From DATHTK01 sp035463295 (GTDB lineage Bacteria > Actinomycetota > Rubrobacteria > Rubrobacterales > Rubrobacteraceae): 64,000 nt of DNA. The DNA lies in the NCBI GenBank assembly GCA_035463295.1, contig DATHTK010000083.1, positions 7,387 to 71,386 of the forward strand. The letters run 5' to 3'. The notes under the pieces were generated by a model. That model ran no database searches. It saw nothing but the letters and a program-made list of their open reading frames with translations, and was not told the DNA's origin. The position numbers and the translations under genes are program-made. Shown piece by piece: positions 48,919 through 57,643 of this stretch. The stretch's first letter is position 1; every line of letters starts with the position of its first letter.

Positions 48919-50219
48919 ACCCGGACGAGTTGAGGAGCAGGCACGAGGCCGTGCTGCCGTCGTGGATGCCACTGTACTACGAGAGACCGATGGAGCTCGC
49001 GCGCGGCGAGGGGTTCAGGGTCTGGGACTCCGAGGGGAACGAGTACCTGGACTTCTTCGGCGGGATCGTCACGGCCATCAGCGGTCACGCCGTCCCGGAG
49101 ATAACCGGGGCCATAAAGGGTCAGGTAGACAAGATCCTGCACTCCTCGACGCTCTATCTGATCGAGAATCAGGTCCGCCTCGCCGAGAAGCTCGTGGAGC
49201 TCGCCCCGATCTCCGGCGAGAAGAAGGCCTTTTTCACGGTGAGCGGGAGCGAGGCGAACGAGGCGGCGCTACTTTTCGCCACTCGCTACCGGAAATCGAG
49301 CGAGGTCATAGCGCTGCGTTCCTCCTACCACGGCCGCTCGTTCGCGACGATGGGGATAACGGGCCAGAGCACCTGGAGCCCGACCTCGCGCTCGGCGCTC
49401 GACGTCTCCTACGCGCAGAACCCCTACCCCCTCCGCTGCGGCTTCTGCAAGGACCGTGGGGGGTGTACCCTGCAGTGTGCCGACGACGTGAGGGCGGTGA
49501 TCGAGGAGGAGACCACCGGAAACGTCGCCGCGTTTATCGCCGAGCCCATACAGGGGGTGGGTGGCTTTATCGAGGCGCCGCCGGGCTACTTCGAGCGGGT
49601 CAAGGAGATCCTGGACGAGCGGGACGTGCTCCTGATCTCCGACGAGGTCCAGACGGGCTTCGGTCGTACCGGCTCCCACTTCTGGGGGATCGAGGCCTTC
49701 GACGTGGAGCCGGACCTGATCGTGATGGCGAAGGGCATCGGCAACGGCCTGGCCATCGGCGCCGTTGTCGGCCGGGCGGAGGTCGTCGAGTCCGTCAGTC
49801 CCCACCTCCACCTCTCGACGTTCGGAGGGAACCCGGTCTCGACCACGGGCGCCCTGGCGAACCTGCACTACATCCTGGATAACGACCTCCAGTCGAATGC
49901 CCGCGAGGTCGGCGGCTACCTGAAGGACCGCCTGCTGAAGATGGCAGAGAACCACTCGATGGTCGCGGAGGTGCGCGGTCGCGGCCTGATGCTCGCGCTC
50001 GAACTCGTCGGAGCGGGGACGCAGCCGGACCCGCAGGCCGCCAACCGCCTCCTGGAGGCGTGCCGCTCGCGCGGCCTGCTCGTCGGCAAGGGCGGCCTCA
50101 AGGCGAACACCCTCCGCATCTCGCCACCCCTCACCATCACGCGGGAGGCGGCCGACGAGGCGGCGGACATCCTCGAGCAGGCGCTCGCCGAAGTCGGAGC
50201 GACGGAGAGAGTGGGCTGA
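48915..50219 (+). CDS. Class III PLP aminotransferase (beta-alanine/omega-amino acid type)
   Basis: 434 residues. PLP-binding features are VSGSEANEAAL, SSYHGRSFATM, LLISDEVQTGFGRTG (Asp) and the Schiff-base Lys in VMAKGIGNG (near residue 275). A Cys-rich insertion, CGFCKDRGGCTLQC, is typical of the AGXT2/beta-alanine-pyruvate group. It would remove the amino group of beta-alanine or beta-aminoisobutyrate released by the next gene's product. Its start overlaps the hydantoinase stub (ATGA) and its stop overlaps the amidohydrolase start (TGATG). Confidence 0.9.
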   Translation: MNPDELRSRHEAVLPSWMPLYYERPMELARGEGFRVWDSEGNEYLDFFGGIVTAISGHAVPEITGAIKGQVDKILHSSTLYLIENQVRLAEKLVELAPISGEKKAFFTVSGSEANEAALLFATRYRKSSEVIALRSSYHGRSFATMGITGQSTWSPTSRSALDVSYAQNPYPLRCGFCKDRGGCTLQCADDVRAVIEEETTGNVAAFIAEPIQGVGGFIEAPPGYFERVKEILDERDVLLISDEVQTGFGRTGSHFWGIEAFDVEPDLIVMAKGIGNGLAIGAVVGRAEVVESVSPHLHLSTFGGNPVSTTGALANLHYILDNDLQSNAREVGGYLKDRLLKMAENHSMVAEVRGRGLMLALELVGAGTQPDPQAANRLLEACRSRGLLVGKGGLKANTLRISPPLTITREAADEAADILEQALAEVGATERVG

Positions 50220-51457
50220 TGCAGACGCACGACGTGGACTCCCGCCGCGCCGTCGACGAGCTCAAGGAGCTCGCCGAGCTTACCGGTGGCCCGGATGGGG
50301 CCCGGAGGGTCGCCTGGACGGACGAGTGGGCCAGGGCTCGCGACTGGCTCACGGAGAAGCTGGAAGAGATAGAGGACGTCGAGGTCGAGCGCGACGAGGC
50401 CGGCAACCTGTGGGCGACCGCCCCCGGCGACTCCGAGAGGGCAGTCCTCCTCGGCGGCCACATAGACTCCGTTCCCAACGGCGGCTGGCTCGACGGCGCC
50501 CTCAACACCATCGCCGCCCTCGAATCTCTCCGGGTGCTCGCCTCGCAAGAGCGCCCCGTCACCCTGCGTCTCGTGGACTGGGCCGACGAGGAAGGCGCTC
50601 GCTTCGGGCGGAGCCTTTTCGGATCTAGCGCCACCGCAGGGACCCTCGATCCCGAAGAGGTCCGGGGCCTGAAGGACAGGGACGGCGTCGCGTTGCCCGA
50701 CGCTCTGCGGGAACACGGCGTAGAACTCGACCGGATGAACGAGTCCAAACGGCAGCTGGATAACGCGGCGGCGTACCTCGAGCTGCACATCGAGCAGGGC
50801 CCCGTTCTCGAGCGGATGGACCTCCCGCTCGGGGTCGTGCTCGGTACGTTCGGCGTCGAGCGGCACGCCGTCCGCTTCACGGGCCAGCACGCCCACTCCG
50901 GATCGACGCCGATGGACGTCAGGAGGGACGCCTTTATCGCGGCGGCGAGATCCGCTGTCGAGTTCCGCGACGACGCGAGGGCTCGCGACGATGTACGCGC
51001 CACCACCGGCTTCGTCAACGTCAGCCCGGCCATAGTCACGGCGTTCAACGGCCGGTGCGAGATGTCCCTCGACCAGCGCGCCCTCGACCCCGAGGTGCTC
51101 GCCCACATGCTCGACGCCGCGCAGGACGCAACCGAGCGGATCTCCCAGGAAGAAGGCGTCACGGTCGAGTGGGAAAAGCTCTGGCGCATAGAGCCGATCC
51201 TCTTCAACGACGACCTGATCTCGCTCGCCGAAGAGGCCGTAAACGAGGTTGCCGGCAGGTCCCACCGTCTCCCGAGCGGCCCCCTGCACGACGCCGCCTC
51301 GATGGCACCCCTCATGCCAACCGTCATGCTCTTCGTCAAGTCTGTGAGGGGCCTGAGCCACACCAAAGAAGAGGATACGCCGGAGGAGGACATCGAGCTC
51401 TCCGTGCAGGCGTTGCACCGGCTCACGGTCAAGACTATAGAGTGGGCGGGAAGCTAG
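50219..51457 (+). CDS. Zn-dependent N-carbamoyl amidohydrolase (HyuC / beta-ureidopropionase type, M20)
   Basis: 412 residues. Metal ligands are seen in GGHIDSVPNGG, DGALN, WADEEGARFG, LELHIEQGP and the distal GLSHTKEED, the HyuC/AllC pattern. The dimerisation domain has GQHAHSGSTPMDVRRDA. It hydrolyses an N-carbamoyl amino acid to amino acid, CO2 and ammonia, the step before the aminotransferase. The ATG overlaps the preceding stop by one base. Neighbours favour N-carbamoyl-beta-alanine, but hydantoin-derived substrates are possible. Confidence 0.92.
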   Translation: MQTHDVDSRRAVDELKELAELTGGPDGARRVAWTDEWARARDWLTEKLEEIEDVEVERDEAGNLWATAPGDSERAVLLGGHIDSVPNGGWLDGALNTIAALESLRVLASQERPVTLRLVDWADEEGARFGRSLFGSSATAGTLDPEEVRGLKDRDGVALPDALREHGVELDRMNESKRQLDNAAAYLELHIEQGPVLERMDLPLGVVLGTFGVERHAVRFTGQHAHSGSTPMDVRRDAFIAAARSAVEFRDDARARDDVRATTGFVNVSPAIVTAFNGRCEMSLDQRALDPEVLAHMLDAAQDATERISQEEGVTVEWEKLWRIEPILFNDDLISLAEEAVNEVAGRSHRLPSGPLHDAASMAPLMPTVMLFVKSVRGLSHTKEEDTPEEDIELSVQALHRLTVKTIEWAGS

Positions 51458-51567
51458 CTATCAGCCGCCAGCGAGAGGATGCCCGCTCGGTCCGCGAAGC
51501 GTCGGTCGGCGGGTGCTCTTGCCGGTGACCGCTGCGCCACGCTGGTGGGGTCGGATGCGGATCGGTG

Positions 51568-51592
51568 GACAGAGAACCGATAGCTGACAGCT
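51568..51592 (+). repeat. Short repeat shared with 9325-9356
   Basis: GACAGAGAACCGATAGCTGA followed by CAGCT. It ends 8 nt before the ribosome binding site of the NCS1 gene. Confidence 0.45.
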
Positions 51593-51607
51593 AGAAAGGG
51601 GAGGCTT

Positions 51608-53149
51608 ATGGAGCGGGAGCACTACAGGGAACTCGGGGTCAGCGATCCGGCGCAGCTCGCGCGGATAAAGGCCGAAGTCAGTGCCTCCAGCCTCTACAAC
51701 GAGGACCTGGCGCCGACCGGCCCCGAGGAGCGGACGTGGAACACGTACCACATCGCGGCGCTCTGGATCGGGATGTCCATCGTCATCACGACGTATCTTC
51801 TGGCCTCGGGCCTGATGGCCGCCGGGATGAACTGGTGGCAGGCACTCCTGACCATCTCGTTGGGTAACGTACTGGTCCTCGTTCCCATGCTCCTAAACGC
51901 TCACGCGGGCACCAAGTACGGCGTCCCGTTCCCGGTCTTCGTGCGCGCCTCTTTCGGAGTGAGGGGGGCGAACTTCGCGGCGATGGCGCGAGCCCTCGTG
52001 GCCTGTGGCTGGTTCGGCATACAGACCTGGCTCGGCGGGGCCGCCCTCAACGCGCTCGTGACCGCCGCCTGGGGCGGCTGGGCGAACGTCCCCGCCCACG
52101 ACTTTATAGCCTTCTTCGTCTTCTGGGTCATACAGGTCGCGATCATCATGTTCGGCGTGGAGGGCGTCAAGTACTTCGAGTCCTTCGCCGCGCCGCTCCT
52201 GATCGGGGGCGGCATAGCGCTCCTGATCTGGGGCTTCGTAGCGGGCGGTGGCGTCGGCAACGTGTTCTCGACCTCGGCCGAGCTGCAAGAGGGGAGCGCC
52301 CCGTTCTGGGCACTCTTCTGGCCGTCTCTGGCGGCGAACGTCGGTTACTGGGTCACGCTCTCGCTCAACATCCCGGACTTCACCCGCTACGCGCAGAGCC
52401 AGCGCTCGCAGATGGTCGGTCAGGCGCTCGGGCTCCCTCTGACGATGACGGCCTTCTCGTTTATCGGGATCGCGGTGACGGCGGCGACCATCGTCGTCTT
52501 CGGGGAGGCGATCTGGGACCCGGTCGCGCTCGTCACGCGGCTCACCGGCGACATCCCGGCGCTCCTTATCCTCGCGATGTTGATCATCGCAATAGCCCAG
52601 ATCTCGACGAACATGGCGGCGAACGTGGTCTCGCCCTCGTTCGACTTCTCGAACCTGGCGCCCAAGTACATCTCGTTTCGCATGGGCGGCATCATCACCG
52701 CCTTTATCGGGGTCCTCTCTTTCCCCTGGCTGCTCCTGGAGACCGCCGGGGCGTACATCTTCACCTGGCTCGTGGGCTACGGGAGCCTCCTCGGAGCGAT
52801 CGGGGCGGTCATGATCATGGACTACTGGATCCTGCGCCGCCGCCGGCTCGACCTCGCCGACCTCTACAAGCACGAGGGCCGCTACACCTACTCCGCCGGG
52901 TGGAACTGGCGGGCCATAGCCGCCGTGCTCATCGGCGTCGTCCCCGTTCTCCCCGGCTTTTTCAAAGCCGCCACGACCCCCGGCTTCGCCGGCGTCTTCG
53001 AGAACCCGACGTTCGTCGAGAGCCTATATAACTACGGCCTCTTCTTTACCTTCGGCGTCGCGGCGGTCGCTTACCTGCTGTTCTCCATGATCGGCGGCCG
53101 CGCGACCGAGCCGGTCCGTGAGCCGGAGACCGCCTCAGAGAGCGCGTGA
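51608..53149 (+). CDS. NCS1-family nucleobase/hydantoin permease
   Basis: 513 residues with twelve hydrophobic segments. NCS1 features are NEDLAPTGPEERTW before helix 1, GTKYGVPFPVFVRASFGVRGAN, GWFGIQTWLGG in helix 3, and NIPDFTRYAQSQRSQ between helices 6 and 7. It imports uracil, cytosine, allantoin or a hydantoin with Na+ or H+. Its setting in this operon favours a pyrimidine or hydantoin. The ATG has GGGGAGG 3-4 nt upstream. Confidence 0.92.
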   Translation: MEREHYRELGVSDPAQLARIKAEVSASSLYNEDLAPTGPEERTWNTYHIAALWIGMSIVITTYLLASGLMAAGMNWWQALLTISLGNVLVLVPMLLNAHAGTKYGVPFPVFVRASFGVRGANFAAMARALVACGWFGIQTWLGGAALNALVTAAWGGWANVPAHDFIAFFVFWVIQVAIIMFGVEGVKYFESFAAPLLIGGGIALLIWGFVAGGGVGNVFSTSAELQEGSAPFWALFWPSLAANVGYWVTLSLNIPDFTRYAQSQRSQMVGQALGLPLTMTAFSFIGIAVTAATIVVFGEAIWDPVALVTRLTGDIPALLILAMLIIAIAQISTNMAANVVSPSFDFSNLAPKYISFRMGGIITAFIGVLSFPWLLLETAGAYIFTWLVGYGSLLGAIGAVMIMDYWILRRRRLDLADLYKHEGRYTYSAGWNWRAIAAVLIGVVPVLPGFFKAATTPGFAGVFENPTFVESLYNYGLFFTFGVAAVAYLLFSMIGGRATEPVREPETASESA

Positions 53150-53203
53150 GATAGCAGCCCTCGCTGGCGTCGGCTGAAGCCAAGGAGCAGATAGGAGAAA
53201 GAG

Positions 53204-54217
53204 ATGGACTTCGGGGTAACTTTCCAGACAGACCCGCCGGCCCGGCGCGTCGTCGAGCTGACCAAGAAGGCGGAGGGGCTCGGGTTCACCCACGCGTGGA
53301 CCTTCGATTCGCACATCCTCTGGCAGGAGCCTTACGTCATCCACTCCCAGATGCTCTCCGCCACCGAGAGCATCACCGTCGGCCCCTTCGTCACCAATCC
53401 CGCGACCCGCGATCCGTCGGTGACCGCCTCCACCTTCGCCACCTTGAACGACATGTTCGGAAACCGCACGATCTGCGGCATCGGCCGCGGCGACTCGGCC
53501 CAGAGGGTCCTCGGCAAGAAGCCGACCACCCTCAGGCAGGTCGAAGAGGCGATGCACGTCATCAAAGAGCTCGCCGAGGGGAGGGAGATCGAGGGGCCCG
53601 ACGGCCGGGCGGTCCGTATCCCGTGGATCAGAGACGGCAAGCTCGACGTCTGGATGGCCGGCTACGGCCCCAAGGCGCTGAACACCATCGGCCGCAAGGC
53701 CGACGGCTTCATTCTCCAGCTCGCCGATCCCGTCATCCTCGAGTGGACCATGCAGCACGTCCACGACGCGGCGACCGAGGCCGGCCGTGACCCCAGAGAG
53801 GTCAAGGTCTGCGTCGCCGCCCCCGCCTACGTCGGCGATGACCTCGCTCACCAGCGCGACCAGTGCCGGTGGTTCGGCGGCATGGTCGGCAACCACGTAG
53901 CCGACCTCGTCGCCCGCTACGGAGAGAACAGCGAGGTGCCGCACGCCCTCACCGACTACATAAGGGCGCGCGAGGGTTACGATTACTCCCACCACGGCAA
54001 GGCCGACAACCCCTCGACAAGCTTTGTCCCCGACGACATAGTTGACCGCTTCTGCGTGCTGGGCACCGCCGCGGACCACGTAGAGAAACTAAACGTTCTC
54101 AAAGAGCTCGGCGCCGACCAGTTCAACATCTACCTCATGCACGATGCGATGGAGGAGACGCTGGACGCCTACGGGAAGGAGATCATACCGTCGCTCGAGG
54201 CGAGGTCGGCCGTTTAG
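53204..54217 (+). CDS. LLM-class F420-dependent oxidoreductase of the pyrimidine operon (TIGR03842-like)
   Basis: A 337-residue luciferase-fold enzyme. FTHAWTFDSHILWQEPY, VGPFVTNPATRDPSVTASTF, GNRTICGIGRGDSAQRV and LDVWMAGYGPKALN match the subgroup commonly encoded beside dihydropyrimidinase and NCS1 genes. It may reduce uracil/thymine or a related ring with F420H2 in place of NADPH-dependent dihydropyrimidine dehydrogenase, an inference from context. GGAGAAAGAG precedes the ATG. Last gene of the operon, convergent with the PGM1 ligase at a 7-nt gap. Confidence 0.88.
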   Translation: MDFGVTFQTDPPARRVVELTKKAEGLGFTHAWTFDSHILWQEPYVIHSQMLSATESITVGPFVTNPATRDPSVTASTFATLNDMFGNRTICGIGRGDSAQRVLGKKPTTLRQVEEAMHVIKELAEGREIEGPDGRAVRIPWIRDGKLDVWMAGYGPKALNTIGRKADGFILQLADPVILEWTMQHVHDAATEAGRDPREVKVCVAAPAYVGDDLAHQRDQCRWFGGMVGNHVADLVARYGENSEVPHALTDYIRAREGYDYSHHGKADNPSTSFVPDDIVDRFCVLGTAADHVEKLNVLKELGADQFNIYLMHDAMEETLDAYGKEIIPSLEARSAV

Positions 54218-54224
54218 GCACCGA

Positions 54225-55787
54225 TTACTGCCGCGTCTCGCGGTCGAGGACCTCGACTGTGTCGTTGTAGAACTTCCGGGCGTTCTCGTGGCTGTCGCCG
54301 ATGCAGACGGTGCCGAGTTTGCCGTACTGGGAGAGGGCGCCGATGAGGTGGAAGATGACGCCCTGCTGAGAGGCGCTGTCGAAGTGGAGGCCGTTGTTCA
54401 CGGCGATGTCTATGAGGTCGTCGGGGGTGAGACCCTTGTAGGCGGGGCTCTGGAGGTTGTCCGAAGCGTAGTAGTAGCAGGGCTTGGCGGTGGGGGTGCA
54501 GTACGTGCCGTCATCAGGGTCGTAGACGCCGTCGGTCAGGAAGCGGAGGATGAGGTAGGGGTGGGTCGTGCCCCCCTTCCTGAGGTTTATCTCTATCGCC
54601 TCGTGCGCCCAGCCGCTCTCGCGCTTGACGGAGATGAAGTCGATCGCGAAGCGCCCGCGGGCTCCTCGTTCCTTGAGGACCTTGCCTACCCTCTCGCCGG
54701 CCTCCTTGAGGTCGCGGCTGTATGCCTCGTCGGCCGGGAACGTGCTGCCGAGAAAGATCTGGCCCGTAGGACCTCCCAGTACCTGGTCGTGGGTCGAGAC
54801 GACGGCCGCCTCGCCCAAGGGGTTTATGCGACACTGCACCGACGGAGAGCGCACCTCGCCGCCCTCCACCCAGCTCTCGACGATGCCGCCCATCTCCGCG
54901 AACTTGTGGCCGTAGTGCTCCCAGGTTTCATCTTTGGCCTCGAACTTGATGCGCTCGGTCAACTCCTTGCGGACCCAGCGCGCCAGGTCCGGTCCCTCGG
55001 GAGCGCCCTCGAAAGGGAAGACCGCGTTGCCCTCGCCCGAGAAGCCCTCGTCGAGCTTTATGGCCGCGCGCCTCAGCTCGGGGTGGCGGCGCTTCAGCTC
55101 TACGAGGGCCTCCACGATGTCCTCTGCGTCGCGCAGGTCCTCGAAGCCGTCCGGCAGGGGCACGCCCGCCTCCCGGAAGACCTGCCGGCTGCCGCTCTTG
55201 GTTCCCAGGTAGTTCAGCTTCGGGTCGTTCCCGTAGAGCGGGACGTTCAGCCGCACGGCTAGGCTCCGCTCCAGCGCGGTGCTGTTAAAGCAGGTCAGGT
55301 GCGCCGAGTCGGGGTCGGGGATGGCGGCCCGGATGCGCTCTATGAGTCGTGGACGTTCGAGGATCTTCTGCGTCAGCGGCACGTCGGAGGCGTCGTGGCA
55401 GCTCAGGAGCGTCAGACGGTTGCGGGCGTGACGCAAGGGGACGCCCGGGAGGAGGTGCAGGTAGTAGTCCACGATCGCCATCGGGATGTGCTGGCTCGTG
55501 ACGAAGACCAGGTGGGTACGGGGCATGCGCAGCAGCATCAGCATGCAAAGGAGGCGCTCCTCGTAGAAGTGGACGCCATCGATCTTGGAGAGCTCCTCCG
55601 CGTCGAGGGTGAGGCTGGGAACCACCACGACGGTCTGGGGGATGCCCGGATCCGCGACCAGCCGCTGGGCCAGGGGTACGAGACGTTCCTGTATCTGTGC
55701 GAAGCGCCGGAGCTCCTCCGCGGAGCCGGGAGGGGGCGCGTCCGTAGTCCCCGCCGGGACCGCGTTCCTGACGTAATCGAGGTTCAC
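54225..55787 (-). CDS. PGM1-type ATP-grasp peptide ligase
   Basis: About 520 residues. The C-terminal domain with GVIFHLIGALSQYGKLGTVC, then IGDSHENARKFYND, is the PGM1_C hallmark of the pheganomycin peptide ligase. The ATP-grasp core has AAIKLDEGFSGEGNAVFPF, FAIDFISVKRESG and HEAIEINLRKGGTTHPYL (Mg2+-binding Glu and Asn). Such enzymes join an amino-acid carboxylate to a peptide amine. GTG 55787 with GGAGGG 12 nt upstream is preferred. A TGTAAGAT -10-like box lies at about 55864. No precursor-peptide gene is seen next to it. Confidence 0.85.
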   Translation of the reverse strand: MNLDYVRNAVPAGTTDAPPPGSAEELRRFAQIQERLVPLAQRLVADPGIPQTVVVVPSLTLDAEELSKIDGVHFYEERLLCMLMLLRMPRTHLVFVTSQHIPMAIVDYYLHLLPGVPLRHARNRLTLLSCHDASDVPLTQKILERPRLIERIRAAIPDPDSAHLTCFNSTALERSLAVRLNVPLYGNDPKLNYLGTKSGSRQVFREAGVPLPDGFEDLRDAEDIVEALVELKRRHPELRRAAIKLDEGFSGEGNAVFPFEGAPEGPDLARWVRKELTERIKFEAKDETWEHYGHKFAEMGGIVESWVEGGEVRSPSVQCRINPLGEAAVVSTHDQVLGGPTGQIFLGSTFPADEAYSRDLKEAGERVGKVLKERGARGRFAIDFISVKRESGWAHEAIEINLRKGGTTHPYLILRFLTDGVYDPDDGTYCTPTAKPCYYYASDNLQSPAYKGLTPDDLIDIAVNNGLHFDSASQQGVIFHLIGALSQYGKLGTVCIGDSHENARKFYNDTVEVLDRETRQ

Positions 55788-55945
55788 GAGGCGCTCTAAC
55801 CCTCCGGGCTCACGGCGCGTCTCTCTGGAGTTCTTGCCACATGGTCCACTCTCACCCACCGTAATCTTACACCGTTTCCGGGGGCGGGTAGCGCTAGAGC
55901 TCCTCTTTCGCATATCCTTCGTCGTATGAGGAGGAGTCAGAGGTA

Positions 55946-57643
55946 GTGGAGCCCGCAGTCGAAGTCCGGGGCCTCGCCTACCGTTACCGAGGCCAGGAGC
56001 GGCCGGCTCTCGGCGGCGTGGACCTCGAGGTGGCCGAGGGGGAGTTCGTGGTCGTCATGGGACCGTCGGGGGCGGGGAAGAGCACTTTATGTGTCTCGTT
56101 GAACGGTCTGATCCCACACTTCTTCCGCGGCCGGATGGAGGGGGAGGTGCGCGTCCGCGGTCGCTCGACCCGTGACGGGAAGGTGGGGGAGTTCGCCCGC
56201 GAAGTAGGGCTCGTCTTCCAGGACTTCGAGGCCCAGCTCTTCTCTACGAACGTCGCCCTCGAGGTGGCGTTTGGCCCCGAGAACTTCGCCGTCGACCGTG
56301 AGGAGATGGGCCGGCGCGTGCGGGAGGTCCTCCGTCGGGTCCGCCTCGAGGGGTTCGAGGGGAGGCAGCCGGCGACCCTGTCGGGGGGGCAGAAGCAGCG
56401 ACTCGCCATAGCGTCGGTGCTCGCCATCGAGCCGCGCATCCTCTGCCTCGACGAGCCGACGACCGACCTCGATCCCATGGGCAAGCTCGGGGTATTCGAG
56501 ATCGCCGAGGAGCTAAGGAAGAGGGACGACGTAACCCTCATCGTCGTCGAGCACGAGACCGAGGAGACGCTCGATGCCGACCGCATCGTCGTCCTGCGTG
56601 AAGGCAAGGTCGTCGCCGACCGGCCCGCCCGCGAGGTACTGTGCGACGTGAAGCTTCTGGAGAGCTCCAGGATCATGCCTCTCCAGGTGGCCCGCTTCTT
56701 CCACGAGAAGGGATTCTGGGAAGGACAGTTGCCCCTTACGCCCTGGGAAGGGACCAAGGAGTTCAAACGGCGCGACTGGCGGGTGAGCCCCCAGCGCCAC
56801 CGCGAGCTGGTCGAGGCGGACGAGGCGAGGGAAGAGGACTATGGGGAGCCGCTCATCGAGGTCGAGGGCCTCGCTCACCGCTATCCGAACGGTGTGGCGG
56901 CGCTTGAGGGGGTGGACCTCACGGTGCGGCGGGGCGAGTTCCTCGCCGTCCTCGGGCAGAACGGCTCCGGAAAGACCACGCTCGTCAAGCACTTCAACGG
57001 ACTGCTGGAGCCCACGGAGGGCTCGGTGCGGGTAGAGGGGGAGGAGACGGTCCGGCAGGGCGTGCGCAGGCTCGGCCAGAGGGTCGGATACGTCTTTCAG
57101 AACCCGGACCACCAGATCTTCTCGGACACCGTTGCGGACGAGGTGGCGTTCGGGCCGAAGGTCCGCGGGATGGAGGAGGACGACATCAAAGAGCGGGTCT
57201 CAGAGGCCCTCCTGGCCGTCGGGCTCGAAGGATACGAGGGCGAGGACCCGTTCGGACTCACCAAGGGCGAGCGCCAGCGGGTCGCGGTGGCGAGCGTGCT
57301 CGCCGTGAGGCCAGACGTCCTGATCCTGGACGAGCCCACGACCGGGCTCGACTACGCCGAGCAGCGCAGCATGATGGACCTCGTTCAGCGCCTGAACGAG
57401 GCGGGCTCCACTATAATCGTCGTCACCCACACGATGTGGGTCGTCGCCGAGTACGCTCACCGGGCGGCGGTGATGAGGGATGGGAGGGTCGTCCTCTCCG
57501 GGACCGTGCGGGAGGTCTTCGCGGAGGAGGAAGAGCTGCGCGACGCCTCCCTCAGGCCGCCGCACATCGTGTCTATGGGCAACGCGCTGGGTGCGACGGT
57601 GCTCTGCGTCGACGAGCTGCTGCGGGTGACGGAGGGGGGATAG
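55946..57643 (+). CDS. ECF transporter ATPase, fused EcfA1-EcfA2
   Basis: 565 residues containing two ABC domains. Domain 1: Walker A GPSGAGKST (near 39), signature LSGGQKQR, Walker B ILCLDEPTTDLD. Domain 2: Walker A GQNGSGKTT (near 340), signature LTKGERQR (SGG replaced by TKG), Walker B VLILDEPTTGLD. Both keep the Q-loop and switch His, and the Q-loop after VFQ is the ECF coupling site (VFQDFEAQLF, VFQNPDHQIF). It powers uptake with the T and S components downstream. GTG start after GAGGAG. Overlaps ecfT by 1 nt. Confidence 0.92.
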   Translation: MEPAVEVRGLAYRYRGQERPALGGVDLEVAEGEFVVVMGPSGAGKSTLCVSLNGLIPHFFRGRMEGEVRVRGRSTRDGKVGEFAREVGLVFQDFEAQLFSTNVALEVAFGPENFAVDREEMGRRVREVLRRVRLEGFEGRQPATLSGGQKQRLAIASVLAIEPRILCLDEPTTDLDPMGKLGVFEIAEELRKRDDVTLIVVEHETEETLDADRIVVLREGKVVADRPAREVLCDVKLLESSRIMPLQVARFFHEKGFWEGQLPLTPWEGTKEFKRRDWRVSPQRHRELVEADEAREEDYGEPLIEVEGLAHRYPNGVAALEGVDLTVRRGEFLAVLGQNGSGKTTLVKHFNGLLEPTEGSVRVEGEETVRQGVRRLGQRVGYVFQNPDHQIFSDTVADEVAFGPKVRGMEEDDIKERVSEALLAVGLEGYEGEDPFGLTKGERQRVAVASVLAVRPDVLILDEPTTGLDYAEQRSMMDLVQRLNEAGSTIIVVTHTMWVVAEYAHRAAVMRDGRVVLSGTVREVFAEEEELRDASLRPPHIVSMGNALGATVLCVDELLRVTEGG

